A stretch of DNA of 64,000 nucleotides, from the NCBI GenBank assembly GCA_016716235.1, contig JADJWS010000007.1, positions 124,001-188,000 on the forward strand, read 5' to 3'. Each line of letters starts with the position of its first letter. Positions within the stretch are counted from its first letter, which is position 1. Below are positions 1 to 8,680 of this stretch, piece by piece. The translations under genes and the position numbers were made by a program. Origin of the DNA: Candidatus Defluviilinea gracilis (lineage in GTDB: Bacteria > Chloroflexota > Anaerolineae > Anaerolineales > Villigracilaceae). The notes under the pieces are model-generated. The model searched no databases. It had not been told where the DNA came from and saw only the letters and a list, made by a program, of their open reading frames with translations.

Positions 1-33
1 AGTGTGGGAGGCGGCGATTCTGGATGGTCGCGC

Positions 34-117
34 TGTGTAAAGTCGCAGGGATCGCAGAGATTTTGAGGTTTCTTTCTGCGGTCTCGGCGGTCTCTGTGGC
101 AACGAGCGTTTTACACA
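34..117. repeat. 84-bp element with TGTGTAAA / TTTACACA ends
   Basis: The stretch before the first gene is bounded by an 8-bp inverted repeat, TGTGTAAA at 34-41 and TTTACACA at 110-117. The inside is a stuttering series of related words (cgcagagat, tgcggtctc, ggcggtctc). It looks like one of the short non-coding repeats common in this genome. No second copy lies in the window, so its status as a mobile repeat is inferred. Confidence 0.4.
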
Positions 118-176
118 CATGCTTCGCTGTTCCCGGCATGAATGCGCATGGTATAGTAAAGAGGAGGAGAACTGCG

Positions 177-1589
177 ATGAAAAAAATACGATTTCTATTT
201 TCGATCTTGATCCTGTTTGCCCTGTTTCCTCCCAGTCGCGCTGTCCGCGCCGATGTTGCGCCGCCCGAAGCTCCTCCCGGCACAACGCTTTTGCCGGGCG
301 AAGAGACCACCCAAGTCCGCATGGTAGCGGAGTCGGTCACGCTGACGATCTCTGAAGCAAAAAACGCGATTGCAAAAACCGAAGCGGTCTTTACCATGCG
401 TAATCTCGGCGCGACGGAGGAGAAGATGATGGTTCGTTTCCCGCTCTCGTTCTTCAATGGCAATTCGGACGGGTTTGGAAATTTCCCCGAGATTAACGCA
501 ATCCAGGTCAAAGTGAACGGAAAGAACGTATCCACGCGCCGTGAGATCCAGCCGTTTGCCGCGAGCGAGTATTCATACCCTGAACGCGACGAGCTCCCCT
601 GGTCGGTTTTTGAGGTGACTTTCCCGCCGAATCAAGATGTGACCATCGAAGTCGCCTATGCTGTGTATGGGTATGGATATTATCCCTACGAAGTTTTCAA
701 ATATGTTCTCGAAACAGGCGCGGGATGGAATGGCACAATCGGCAGCGCGGAGATCATCGTCCGCCTGCCGTATGAGGCTAGCGAGCAAAATCTCGACCTG
801 ACGGGTCAGGCTGGGTATGGCGAAACAAGCCCAAATGGAGTCCTGAGCGGAAATGAAATCCGCTGGTCGTTCAAAGATTTTGAGCCTACGTTTGAAGATA
901 ATGTTGAGTTCGTCGTGGTCACTCCGTCCTTGTGGAAAAAGATTATGGGCGAAAAATCCAACGTCGAGAAAAATCCAAATGACGGCGAGGCGTGGGGCAG
1001 GTTGGCGAAGGCGTATAAGGAAGTGATTCTGATGCCGAAGGGCTGGCTGCGCAACGACGATGCGGGGCGCGAATTGTTTTCCCTGAGCAAAGACGCCTAC
1101 GAGCGATGCCTTGCGCTTTTGCCGGACGATCCGCTTTGGCAGTACGGGTACGCCGATCTCTTGTGGGCGCATTATTATTTCGATATTTATTTTTCCACCC
1201 AACCCGATACGGAGGGCGTTTTGCCCGCGGCGCTGAAATCGTTGCAAGCCGCTCTCGCGCTCGACCCGGATCTGCAACAAGCGAAAGATTTGTTGAATTT
1301 CATTAGTTACAGCGTTCCCGGGGCGGTCCAGCGAAACGATGATGGGACTTTCACCATGCTTGGGTTGACCGCCACGCCTCTTCCGCCCACGCCGTATGGC
1401 GGCTTACCGACGGAAACGCCTCTTTCGACGCCGCAGGCTGTTTCCACGCCTCAGACTCTGTCCACGCCGACAGTTGGCTCCGCTCCCACCGAGCCATCTT
1501 CGTCCGGCAACGCGAACCCACTGTGTGGAAGCGCCGCGGTTTTGCCGCTGTTGGTCGGTTTGATATTGATGACGAAGCGTAAAATCTAA
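177..1589 (+). CDS. Secreted, membrane-anchored protein with Thr/Pro-rich stalk
   Basis: A 470-residue surface protein of unknown function. The ATG at 177 is chosen over the upstream in-frame start because GAGGAG lies 8 nt before it and the protein then opens with a clean signal peptide (Lys-Lys, hydrophobic core, cleavage near residue 25). The middle is beta-rich, followed by a helical part at about 280-400 that resembles TPR repeats. A stalk of repeated Thr/Pro/Ser words covers about 405-445. The C-terminus is a short hydrophobic helix ending in Lys-Arg-Lys-Ile, which should leave the protein anchored in the membrane and facing outward. I recognise no catalytic motif. The convergent neighbour is separated by a strong palindrome. 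Confidence 0.75.
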   Translation: MKKIRFLFSILILFALFPPSRAVRADVAPPEAPPGTTLLPGEETTQVRMVAESVTLTISEAKNAIAKTEAVFTMRNLGATEEKMMVRFPLSFFNGNSDGFGNFPEINAIQVKVNGKNVSTRREIQPFAASEYSYPERDELPWSVFEVTFPPNQDVTIEVAYAVYGYGYYPYEVFKYVLETGAGWNGTIGSAEIIVRLPYEASEQNLDLTGQAGYGETSPNGVLSGNEIRWSFKDFEPTFEDNVEFVVVTPSLWKKIMGEKSNVEKNPNDGEAWGRLAKAYKEVILMPKGWLRNDDAGRELFSLSKDAYERCLALLPDDPLWQYGYADLLWAHYYFDIYFSTQPDTEGVLPAALKSLQAALALDPDLQQAKDLLNFISYSVPGAVQRNDDGTFTMLGLTATPLPPTPYGGLPTETPLSTPQAVSTPQTLSTPTVGSAPTEPSSSGNANPLCGSAAVLPLLVGLILMTKRKI

Positions 1590-1606
1590 AATCGCAGCAT
1601 AAAAAT

Positions 1607-1651
1607 CAAGTCGGTGGGTTGATGCGTATTATCGCTCAACCCACCGACTTG
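1607..1651. terminator. Perfect 16-bp palindrome between convergent genes
   Basis: Left arm 1607-1622, loop 1623-1635, right arm 1636-1651; all 16 pairs match. It sits between two convergent genes and could end transcription from both sides, although neither flank has a long T run. It may equally be a repeat-family palindrome doing that job. Confidence 0.6.
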
Positions 1652-1687
1652 TACCTTGTACCTCGTACCTTGTAACTCGTAACTTAC
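1651..1687. repeat. Stuttering repeat of the word GTACCTT
   Basis: Four imperfect copies of a 9-10 nt word (gtaccttgta, cctcgta, ccttgta, actcgta) run up to and include the stop codon of the convergent phosphohexomutase gene. This is one of several unrelated short-period families in the window. Confidence 0.7.
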
Positions 1688-3105
1688 TTTATCCCCGCCA
1701 CTTTCAGCCCGTCATCGAGAATCGCTTTCACTTTATCTTTATGAGTCGTTTCGCAATACACGCGCATGATCGGCTCCGTGCCGCTGAAACGGATGAGCAA
1801 CCAACCGCCGTCTTCAAGTTTGAATTGGAAGCCGTCCACGGTGACGAGTTCGGTCACTTTCAAACCGCCGATGGTTTGGGGTTTTGCATCCAGAATCTTT
1901 TGTTCGCGCATTTTGCGATCGCCTGAAAACGGAGTATCCACGCGATCGTAAAAATGTTCGCCGACTTTATCGAAGAGCATCTTCAAGAGTTCGGTCGGCT
2001 TCTTGCCCGTCTGCACCATGAAATCGAGAAAATACAAACCGCCGAGAATCCCATCGCGTTCAGGGACGTTGTTGCGGAATGCGTATCCGCCGCTTTCTTC
2101 GCCGCCGATCATCGCGTTCGTTTCGATCATCTTTGGCGCCACGTATTTGAATCCCACGCCTGTTTCGTGAACTGGCACGTTGTAAATTTTTCCAAGTTTA
2201 TTCAGCATCGTTGTTGTGGAGAGAGTCTTCACAATGTCGCCGCGTTCGCCGCGAATTTCGAGCAGATACAACGCCAGCAATGCGTACACTCGCAATTGGT
2301 CAATGAACTCGCCGTTCTCATCGCCGATACCGCAACGATCCGCGTCGCCGTCAGTGATCAATAACACATCCGCTTTGTTCGTCACTGTCGCCTTGAGCCC
2401 AACATCCACGTTTGGGCGGATCGGTTCAGGTCGCTTCATTTCAGGGAACGACGGATTGCGTTCGTTATGAATTTCGATCACTTTCGTTTTGCCGCCCTCG
2501 AGCAAGCGCGTAAACCAACCTGCGCCGTTGCCCCACATCGCATCCATCATCACAACAAACCCCGCGTCTTTGATTCTTTGAATGTTCACGAGTTTGTGGA
2601 GATTCTTGATGTACGCCTCGGATGCGTCGAAGACGACAACCTTGCCGTCGCGTTTCGCATCCTGGATGGGAACCCGCTTCGCCTCCGACGGGGAGTCTGG
2701 GATCAACGCTTCGATGCGACTCAACCCTTCGGGGTCTATCGCCCCGCCGTTCGGGTCGCGGACTTTGAATCCGTTATCAGTGGGTGGGTTGTGTGACGCG
2801 GTAATGTTGACCGCGCCGCACGCTTTTTTATCCACAACCGCAAACGCGATGACAGGTGTCGGTGTCGCGCCGTCGGTGAGGTACACATTCAAGCCGTTGC
2901 CTGCTAAGACTTCGGCAACCGCCGCCGCGAAATTTTCCGAGGCGAATCGTTTATCGTGACCAACGACGACCCACTTGCCGCCGAATCCCTTTTCGATGAG
3001 ATAGGATGCGAATCCCTGCGCGGCGCGTCGGACGTTATCGAAGGTGTAATCCTCGGCGATAACCCCGCGCCAGCCGTCTGTGCCAAATGAAATTTTGTAT
3101 GTCAT
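1684..3105 (-). CDS. Phosphoglucomutase/phosphomannomutase family enzyme
   Basis: A 473-residue alpha-D-phosphohexomutase that should move phosphate between C1 and C6 of a hexose phosphate in the cytoplasm, feeding sugar-nucleotide and wall synthesis. The catalytic phosphoserine loop TASHNPP is at about 102-108 (Ser104). The metal loop DGDADR is at about 252-257, the sugar loop GEESGG at about 335-340, and the phosphate-binding RFSGTEP lies near 448. The N-terminus has the family's FGTDGWRG. All four domains are present and the length is normal. Exact sugar (glucose, mannose or glucosamine) cannot be told from the sequence alone. Confidence 0.93.
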   Translation of the reverse strand: MTYKISFGTDGWRGVIAEDYTFDNVRRAAQGFASYLIEKGFGGKWVVVGHDKRFASENFAAAVAEVLAGNGLNVYLTDGATPTPVIAFAVVDKKACGAVNITASHNPPTDNGFKVRDPNGGAIDPEGLSRIEALIPDSPSEAKRVPIQDAKRDGKVVVFDASEAYIKNLHKLVNIQRIKDAGFVVMMDAMWGNGAGWFTRLLEGGKTKVIEIHNERNPSFPEMKRPEPIRPNVDVGLKATVTNKADVLLITDGDADRCGIGDENGEFIDQLRVYALLALYLLEIRGERGDIVKTLSTTTMLNKLGKIYNVPVHETGVGFKYVAPKMIETNAMIGGEESGGYAFRNNVPERDGILGGLYFLDFMVQTGKKPTELLKMLFDKVGEHFYDRVDTPFSGDRKMREQKILDAKPQTIGGLKVTELVTVDGFQFKLEDGGWLLIRFSGTEPIMRVYCETTHKDKVKAILDDGLKVAGIK

Positions 3106-3143
3106 GACTCTCCCAAGAAATAAATTTAGTTGTAAAGCAAGCG

Positions 3144-4139
3144 TTATGGTGTTGGAGTTACTGTTACTTCTGTTGTTGGCTCAACCGTTGCCGAAACCGT
3201 CGGGCTTGGTTCGGGTGTTGCCGTTGGCGCAACATTGCCCGTCATCAAAATTTGCCAGGCGATTTCGAGATCGCCCGATGCGACAACGGGGAAAGCGGGT
3301 AAATTGGCGAGCGCCGAGTCGAGGCGTGAGATGGCTTGCGCCTGCGCCTCATCGCCTGTTTGTGATTGTAACTCTGTCAGCAAGTCGCGCGCCGATTGGA
3401 CGTCCTCTTTTGCCAAGCCGAAATTACTCTGCGCAAGATACAGCCGCGCGCGCGCGAGCGTATCCAACGCGCGGGTCATCATCACTTCTTGATTCAACTT
3501 CGCCAGCGTTTCTTCGTTATTCTCTTCCATTTCCTTTTCAAGCAGGGTTTGCATCTCTTCCAGTTTTTGTATAGATGCCGTGTGCGCCTCGATGGAGGAA
3601 TCGATGCCATCAAGGCGGCTGTTCACTTCGGCTAATTGATTTTTCAACTCTGCGACTTCGCTTTCCAGTTGATCCACGCGGACGCTGTTTTGCTCCACAG
3701 GGACGATGTATCGATCTCGCAGGATGGGCAAACCGAAATATAAAGCCGCGCCAATCCCTCCAATGACAATGAGGATGGCGATCAGTCTGAACAATGCGCG
3801 GACGAACGAACGCAGGGCGGCTCCTGCGCGCGTGCCAAAAGAGGGTTTCTCGTCGGCGGTGGGAATTTCTTTCACGGGTTGGCTTGGGATGGGCGCAAAC
3901 GCTCCTTCTTCTTCCACGGGAGTGATCGCGCTGGATTGCTCCTCGAGTTGATTCGCCTCCAAAGTGGATTCGATGCGCGAGATTAACTTCTTGTTCACCC
4001 CTTTTACTTTTAGTAATGATTCAACAGAATCGAACGGACGCGCCGCGACCAAGTCATCCGCAATTTGGCGGCTTACGCCGGGGATCGTGGTAAGTAAATT
4101 GGGGTCTGCCGAGTTGAGGAAGTTTAATAATTTTTCCAT
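3144..4139 (-). CDS. Helix-hairpin-helix, single-TM, coiled-coil protein
   Basis: About 331 residues, function unknown. The ATG at 4139 is preferred to one 21 nt upstream because the fold then begins directly. Residues 1-65 hold two helix-hairpin-helix motifs like those of ComEA/RuvA (GVSRQIADDLV and KGVNKKLISRIE). A strongly hydrophobic helix lies at about 120-145. A predicted coiled coil follows (LESEVAELKNQLAEV), then an alpha-helical region that may be TPR-like, and a Thr/Pro-rich C-terminus. The HhH part would stay in the cytoplasm with the coiled coil outside, which suggests a link between DNA or a partner protein and the envelope. That role is inference. Confidence 0.7.
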   Translation of the reverse strand: MEKLLNFLNSADPNLLTTIPGVSRQIADDLVAARPFDSVESLLKVKGVNKKLISRIESTLEANQLEEQSSAITPVEEEGAFAPIPSQPVKEIPTADEKPSFGTRAGAALRSFVRALFRLIAILIVIGGIGAALYFGLPILRDRYIVPVEQNSVRVDQLESEVAELKNQLAEVNSRLDGIDSSIEAHTASIQKLEEMQTLLEKEMEENNEETLAKLNQEVMMTRALDTLARARLYLAQSNFGLAKEDVQSARDLLTELQSQTGDEAQAQAISRLDSALANLPAFPVVASGDLEIAWQILMTGNVAPTATPEPSPTVSATVEPTTEVTVTPTP

Positions 4140-4245
4140 AGTGCGCCTGTACAAAGACAAAATAATATCGGCGAGCAGTTCGTTTCGCGGACTAAAGTCC
4201 GCATTCCGGGACTTGGGCGATTTCGGGATTATATCATCCGCAAAG

Positions 4246-4275
4246 AAAAACTCCGAAGCGCGGACGCTTCGGAGT
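4246..4275 (-). terminator. Intrinsic terminator
   Basis: An 11-bp perfect stem (4250-4260 with 4265-4275, loop cgga) is followed on the minus strand by a T run (the A run at 4246-4250). It lies just after the stop of the STAS-like gene. Confidence 0.85.
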
Positions 4276-4279
4276 TTGG

Positions 4280-4642
4280 TTATTCTTGTGTCAACCAGCG
4301 TTTGGCTGATTCGATATCGTCAAAGTATTTGAGCGGTTGACCGGTGATCATCGTGAGCAGGTCGGCTAGTTTTTGTTTTATGCCGGTGACGCCGAGAACA
4401 GCCGTTTTCTTCACGTAGGCTTTGGTGGCGGCGGACGCCGCATTCATGGCGGGGAGCAGTTCGGCGTCCACATTAGTGTCGCGCATGTCGGTCAGCACAA
4501 GCACGGAGTTTTGCGGCTGAGCTTTTACAATTTCTTGCACTTCCGCTAATTCCGCTTTCACCGCGGCGGAGTTGTAGAAGAGTTGAGAAAAATCCTGATA
4601 AAAGATCTTTTTGCCGTTGTATTCGATCCACTCAGAGCGCAT
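4280..4642 (-). CDS. Small STAS/SpoIIAA-like protein
   Basis: A 120-residue soluble alpha/beta protein. The pattern (strand MRSEWIEYNGKKIFYQDF, a helix, the strand NSVLVLTDMRD, a helix, the strand KTAVLGVTG, and a C-terminal helix ending in SAKRWL) resembles the SpoIIAA-like/STAS superfamily used as regulatory modules. No phosphorylatable Ser of a classic anti-sigma antagonist can be assigned with confidence. It starts two nt before the end of the upstream membrane gene (4644), so the two are almost certainly co-transcribed. Function is not known. Confidence 0.6.
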   Translation of the reverse strand: MRSEWIEYNGKKIFYQDFSQLFYNSAAVKAELAEVQEIVKAQPQNSVLVLTDMRDTNVDAELLPAMNAASAATKAYVKKTAVLGVTGIKQKLADLLTMITGQPLKYFDDIESAKRWLTQE

Positions 4643-4643
4643 G

Positions 4644-5129
4644 TTAACCTCCTGCTTCTTTCTTGGTTTTGGAACGGGGCGCGAGACTGTTTGTCGTGAC
4701 CCCAGTCATTTCCATTTTCTTTTTATGGTCGGAACGGAGAGCGAGAAAAGTTGCCGCTGCTCCAGCCAGTTCCCACGCGCCGACGCCGAAGAAGCCCGCC
4801 GGGGCGAGTTGGCTTGCTACCGCGAGCGTGAATACGATGAACGTAATCGCGCGGAATGGAACCGTCCATTTGTAAAATTGCTTTACGTCATTTAACGCGG
4901 CGAAGATGTAGTACGCGCCCATATTAAACGAAGCCATCGCGGAGGCGGTCATAAAGAGGAGGGTGTAGTCTCCGGCGGCGCGCGCGGCGCGTTCTAGCAC
5001 GGGGAAGCCGAGGAGCGATAAAAGCGTCTCAGGGCGGACCAAGCCGACCAGTCCGAGAAGAAGCGCAAGAAGTCCGAAGACGAAAATTGTCCAGCCTGAG
5101 GCGTCCCGTATTTTGAATTTTGTTGGCAT
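4644..5129 (-). CDS. Four-helix membrane protein of unknown function
   Basis: A 161-residue integral membrane protein. Hydrophobic segments lie at about 12-32, 53-75, 85-105 and 110-130, and the cytoplasmic tail is basic and Lys-rich. It resembles no family I can name. Its stop touches the start of the STAS-like gene, so the pair forms a two-gene unit that diverges from the deoxynucleoside kinase gene. Confidence 0.6.
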   Translation of the reverse strand: MPTKFKIRDASGWTIFVFGLLALLLGLVGLVRPETLLSLLGFPVLERAARAAGDYTLLFMTASAMASFNMGAYYIFAALNDVKQFYKWTVPFRAITFIVFTLAVASQLAPAGFFGVGAWELAGAAATFLALRSDHKKKMEMTGVTTNSLAPRSKTKKEAGG

Positions 5130-5174
5130 GCAGTTTCCTTTCGCAGAATTATACCGGCGATTTTGCCTCGAGCC

Positions 5175-5203
5175 TCGACAAATTTGTTTGGCTCGCCTAT
5201 ACT
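5175..5203 (+). promoter_or_regulatory. Sigma-70 type promoter of the deoxynucleoside kinase gene
   Basis: TCGACA at 5175-5180 and TATACT at 5198-5203 are separated by 17 nt, each one base off consensus. The start site would lie about 15-20 nt before the GTG start at 5228. Confidence 0.65.
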
Positions 5204-5227
5204 CCGAATATCTTTTACGGAGGATGT

Positions 5228-5863
5228 GTGTCGAAATATCAGGTGGTGGTGGCTGGAAATATTGGCGTCGGCAAAACCTCGCTTACGGAGCGGATCGGTT
5301 CGCGCCTTGGCTGGTGGACGGGGTATGAGTCGGTGGCGGATAATCCCTATCTGGCTGATTTTTACAGCGATATGCGCTCGTGGTCGTTTCATTTGCAGGT
5401 GTTTTTTCTCGGTCATCGCGCCGACCAATATCTTGAAGCCGCGCGCGACCCGCGTTCGGCGATCCTCGATCGGAGCGTGTACGAGGATTTCCATATTTTT
5501 GCGCGGGCGTTGCATCACATGGGCGACTTTGCCGAGCGCGATTATCTGGCGTATCGTCGTTTGTTCGATCTGGTGATGAATAGCATGCCGCGCCCGAATT
5601 TGTTGATCTATTTGAAGGCGCCGGTGAACGTGTTGATGGACCGCATCCGCCGGCGCGCGCGCGGGATGGAATCGGGCATCACGCCGGGGTATCTAACCCT
5701 GCTCGATTCTTTTTACGACGAGTGGTTGGGCGCGTTCGATATGTGCCCGGTGCTTACCATCGCTACCGACGATCTGGATTACGTCCATCAGCCGAAGCAT
5801 TTGGATACCGTCGTGGAGCGGATACAGAATAAACTTTCGGGCAAGGAAGTGGTGGAGTTTTGA
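5228..5863 (+). CDS. Deoxynucleoside kinase (dAK/dGK family)
   Basis: A 211-residue cytoplasmic kinase that phosphorylates deoxynucleosides in the salvage pathway. The GTG at 5228 is chosen because GGAGG ends 4 nt upstream and the protein then starts right at the first strand. The P-loop GNIGVGKTS is at about 10-18, the DRS motif (ILDRSVYED) at about 80-88, and a lid region rich in Arg (RIRRRARGME) at about 140-149. Length and order match the bacterial dNK family; purine preference is likely but unproven. It is followed closely by the cNMP-phosphatase gene. Confidence 0.88.
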   Translation: MSKYQVVVAGNIGVGKTSLTERIGSRLGWWTGYESVADNPYLADFYSDMRSWSFHLQVFFLGHRADQYLEAARDPRSAILDRSVYEDFHIFARALHHMGDFAERDYLAYRRLFDLVMNSMPRPNLLIYLKAPVNVLMDRIRRRARGMESGITPGYLTLLDSFYDEWLGAFDMCPVLTIATDDLDYVHQPKHLDTVVERIQNKLSGKEVVEF

Positions 5864-5923
5864 CGCGGAGGAAACTCCAATTCGTTTTCGGTGTTTGTGT
5901 TTTCGCGCGGTGGCGTTTATCTT

Positions 5924-7186
5924 ATGAGTGAATCCCTCAAAACAACCAATCTTTCAGCCAGCCTGCTTACGCGGATTCCGCTGTTTTCCCAGCTTCCCTT
6001 CGATGAGTTGAATTTGCTTTTGAACGCGTTGGACAGGGTGCGGTTGAATGCGGGCGATATTTTGTTCAAAGAAGGGGAGTTGGCGGAGCATCTGTACATT
6101 GTGGCGCGCGGACAGCTTGAGATCAACATGGCTTCGGGGACCGCGAACGAGCTTGTCCTCAATGTCATTAATGAAGGCGAATACCTTGGCGAGATGGGTA
6201 TCATCATGCCTGGCGGGAGACGCACAGCGGGCGCGCGGGCGCGGGGCGATGTTTTACTGCTCAGCATGAGCCGCACGCAATTTCAAGAGTTGTTACAGCG
6301 GCATCCCGAATTGGCGAATGCGATGGTGAGCGTATTAAGTTCGCGCCTCGATAACACCAATGTGCAGACCTTCCGCGACCTGACCGAGAAAAACCGCCAA
6401 TTGCAAACCGCCTACGATGAGTTGAAAGCCGCGCAGGAGCAGTTGATTGAAAAAGAGCGGCTCGAGAAGGAACTTCAAGTAGCCGCGGAGATCCAAATGT
6501 CCATTTTGCCGGATGTGTTGCCCGCGCCGGAGGGATTCGACTTTGGCGGGCGCATCCTGCCAGCGCGCCAGGTGGGAGGCGATTTCTACGATGTGTTTGA
6601 GTTGGGCAATGGAAAGATGGGCGTTTTGATCGGCGATGTTTCCGACAAGGGCGTTCCCTCCGCGATCTTCATGGCGAGGGCGCACGCGCTCATTATCGCG
6701 GAGGCTGATAATTCCACGTCGCCCGGCGCAGTGTTGCGCATGGTCAATGAACACATCACCCGCCTCGAAAAATCCACGCAGTTTGTTACCGCATTGTATG
6801 GCGTGCTGGATACGCTTACAGGAGAGTTTTCCTATGCCCGCGCCGGGCATGAGCCTCCGTTGTTGATCGGCGAGCGCGGCGATATCCATCGCCTGCCGCA
6901 CGAACCGGGCATGGCGCTTGGGCTGTGGGAGGATATGCTGTTGGATGAAAACAGCATCCGCCTGGCGAAAGGTTCGTTGCTGGTCATGTTCACAGACGGC
7001 ATGACCGATTGCCGCGATCCGAACGGCGCGCCTTTCGGGCTTGAACGAATTAAAGAGACGATGAGGGGTTTGCGGTCGCTTTCCGCTCAAGCGGCGTGTG
7101 ACCGTCTCTTCAGCACGTTGATGGATTATCAAAACGGGGCAAAGCAGGACGATGATGTGACGCTATTGGCGATCCACGCGAAATGA
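5924..7186 (+). CDS. cNMP-binding domain / SpoIIE-type serine phosphatase
   Basis: A 420-residue signalling protein. Residues about 15-130 form a cyclic-nucleotide-binding (CAP-like) domain with the phosphate-cassette region GEYLGEMGIIMPGGRRTAGA. A coiled coil of about 45 residues follows (QTAYDELKAAQEQLIEKERL). Residues about 195-418 are a PP2C/SpoIIE (RsbU-like) phosphatase with metal-binding GGDFYDVF, GDVSDKGVPSA and FTDGMTDCRD. It probably dephosphorylates an anti-sigma-antagonist-like partner when a nucleotide or partner binds. The ATG at 5924 is used; an in-frame ATG/GTG 33 nt upstream is possible. The STAS-like gene at 4280-4642 is a conceivable but unproven partner. A class III cyclase is encoded at 44.3-44.9 kb. 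Confidence 0.88.
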   Translation: MSESLKTTNLSASLLTRIPLFSQLPFDELNLLLNALDRVRLNAGDILFKEGELAEHLYIVARGQLEINMASGTANELVLNVINEGEYLGEMGIIMPGGRRTAGARARGDVLLLSMSRTQFQELLQRHPELANAMVSVLSSRLDNTNVQTFRDLTEKNRQLQTAYDELKAAQEQLIEKERLEKELQVAAEIQMSILPDVLPAPEGFDFGGRILPARQVGGDFYDVFELGNGKMGVLIGDVSDKGVPSAIFMARAHALIIAEADNSTSPGAVLRMVNEHITRLEKSTQFVTALYGVLDTLTGEFSYARAGHEPPLLIGERGDIHRLPHEPGMALGLWEDMLLDENSIRLAKGSLLVMFTDGMTDCRDPNGAPFGLERIKETMRGLRSLSAQAACDRLFSTLMDYQNGAKQDDDVTLLAIHAK

Positions 7187-7188
7187 CA

Positions 7189-7210
7189 AGAGACCGGATA
7201 GCCGGTCTCT
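7189..7210 (+). terminator. Intrinsic terminator after the phosphatase gene
   Basis: A 9-bp perfect stem AGAGACCGG/CCGGTCTCT with loop atag is followed by a T-rich tract (7212-7223). Confidence 0.88.
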
Positions 7211-7222
7211 GTTTTCTTTTTT

Positions 7223-7355
7223 TCTCTACCGCACAGGAAAGATTTTTACCGCAAAGCACGCTAAGGTCGCCAAGTTAAAAAGGTTTTCTTTGCGTTCTTT
7301 GCGGATGTCGCATGGCGCCATGACGACACTTAGCGGTGCAAATATACGGTAGAGA
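7223..7355. mobile_element. MITE-like element, copy 1 of 2
   Basis: A 133-bp non-coding element with inverted ends TCTCTACCG and CGGTAGAGA. Its inside is nearly identical to the copy at 61906-62039 (shared words include ttctttgcgttctttgc and cacttagcggtgca). It is flanked by T-rich sequence in which an 8-nt direct repeat TCTTTTTT can be drawn. It codes for nothing and would depend on a transposase supplied elsewhere. Confidence 0.75.
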
Positions 7356-7365
7356 GTCTTTTTTT

Positions 7366-8532
7366 TTAGGCTTTTTCCAGCGCCTGTTTGATATCTTCGA
7401 TCAAATCATCACGGTGTTCCACGCCAATTGACAAGCGGATAAGAGCCGGGTCAACCTCCAATTGCGAGCCGGCTACCGATAGGTGAGTCATCGCCGCCGG
7501 GACTTCGATGAGCGATTCGACTCCGCCGAGCGATTCGGCGAGCGCGAAGATTTTCGTCGCCTCAACCACCCGGGTCGCGGCTTCCTTTCCGCCTTTGACG
7601 ATGAACGAGACCATGCCTCCGCCGTTCCTCATTTGTTGTTTCGCAACCTTTTGTTGTGGATGACTCGCGTGGTACGGATAGATGACCTTGTCCACTTTGG
7701 GATGCTTTTCAAGAAATTCAACGACAGCCGTAGCGTTTTCGTAGTGACGTTCCATGCGGAGGGGCAGAGTTTTGATTCCGCGCAAGACCAAGAAGCAATC
7801 CATCGGTCCTGGTATCGCGCCGACCGCGTTTTGCAGGAAGTAAAGCCGGTCTGCTAATTCCTTATCTTTCACGATCACAGCGCCGCCGACCACATCCGAG
7901 TGACCGCCGAGATATTTCGTCATCGAGTGGACGACGATGTCCGCGCCGAGTTCGAGCGGACGCTGAAGGTAGGGTGTGGCAAATGTGTTATCAACAACGA
8001 GGAGCGGCTTGTTTGCATGCGCGTGGACGATTTCTGCCACGGCGCGAATGTCGGTGATGCGCAAATATGGATTGGTCGGAGTCTCCAACCATACGAGGCG
8101 CGTGGAGGGAGTCAACGCGTCGGCGACCGATTCAGGATCAGTCGTGTCAGCAAATGTAAAGTCGAGGTTGAAGCGGCGGAGGATCTTGTCGAAGAGGCGG
8201 AAGGTGCCGCCGTACACGTCGTTGCCTGCCAGCACATGCGCATCCGCGCTCAGTAAACGAAGGACGGTGTCCGTCGCGGCGAGTCCCGAAGCGAATGCCA
8301 ATCCGAATGCCTCGCCCTGAGCTTGTCGAAGGGAACCGCCTTCGAGCGCGGCGAGACAATCTTGCAATGCCTTGCGCGTTGGGTTCATCGTGCGCGAATA
8401 TTCGTATCCTTGTCGCGGTTTTCCAATCCCATCTTGCATGTATGTAGATGTGAAATAGACGGGCGTCATCACCGCGCCGTTGTTGGGGTCGGGTTCCTGA
8501 CCCGCATGAATTGCCAGCGTTTCAAATTTCAT
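7366..8532 (-). CDS. Cystathionine gamma-synthase/lyase family PLP enzyme
   Basis: A 388-residue Cys/Met-metabolism PLP enzyme (cystathionine gamma-synthase, beta/gamma-lyase or O-acylhomoserine sulfhydrylase). The ATG at 8532 has AGGAG 8 nt upstream; the long upstream extension of the frame is not real. The PLP lysine is Lys206 in SMTKYLGG; LETPTNP and DNTFATP are also seen. Residues 68-74 (LRQAQGE) are coded by a copy of a dispersed repeat and appear to be inserted into the loop after AALEGG, so this protein is slightly longer than its relatives there. Exact reaction cannot be fixed from sequence. Confidence 0.9.
   Translation of the reverse strand: MKFETLAIHAGQEPDPNNGAVMTPVYFTSTYMQDGIGKPRQGYEYSRTMNPTRKALQDCLAALEGGSLRQAQGEAFGLAFASGLAATDTVLRLLSADAHVLAGNDVYGGTFRLFDKILRRFNLDFTFADTTDPESVADALTPSTRLVWLETPTNPYLRITDIRAVAEIVHAHANKPLLVVDNTFATPYLQRPLELGADIVVHSMTKYLGGHSDVVGGAVIVKDKELADRLYFLQNAVGAIPGPMDCFLVLRGIKTLPLRMERHYENATAVVEFLEKHPKVDKVIYPYHASHPQQKVAKQQMRNGGGMVSFIVKGGKEAATRVVEATKIFALAESLGGVESLIEVPAAMTHLSVAGSQLEVDPALIRLSIGVEHRDDLIEDIKQALEKA
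8320..8337. repeat. Dispersed repeat word inside a coding region
   Basis: The plus-strand word ctgagcttgtcgaaggg lies within the PLP enzyme gene and codes for the extra residues LRQAQGE. I recognise this word as a widely scattered short repeat in bacterial genomes. Only this copy is in the window. Confidence 0.5.
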
Positions 8533-8680
8533 TCGGTCTCCTTTGTTGATCAGTGCCAATAAAATCATACAGGAAGAACTTGATTTGAGCAATGTTCGTG
8601 AAGAACTTAAACGGTATGGGGAATATTCCGGCGGAAATGATTTGGTCTTATAATTCAAGAAAACTTGGATGAGGTGTCCT

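Noticed and set aside
573..1280. A 235-codon antisense frame in the first gene
   Set aside because: Antisense shadow; the plus-strand frame has a signal peptide, stalk and anchor in proper order.
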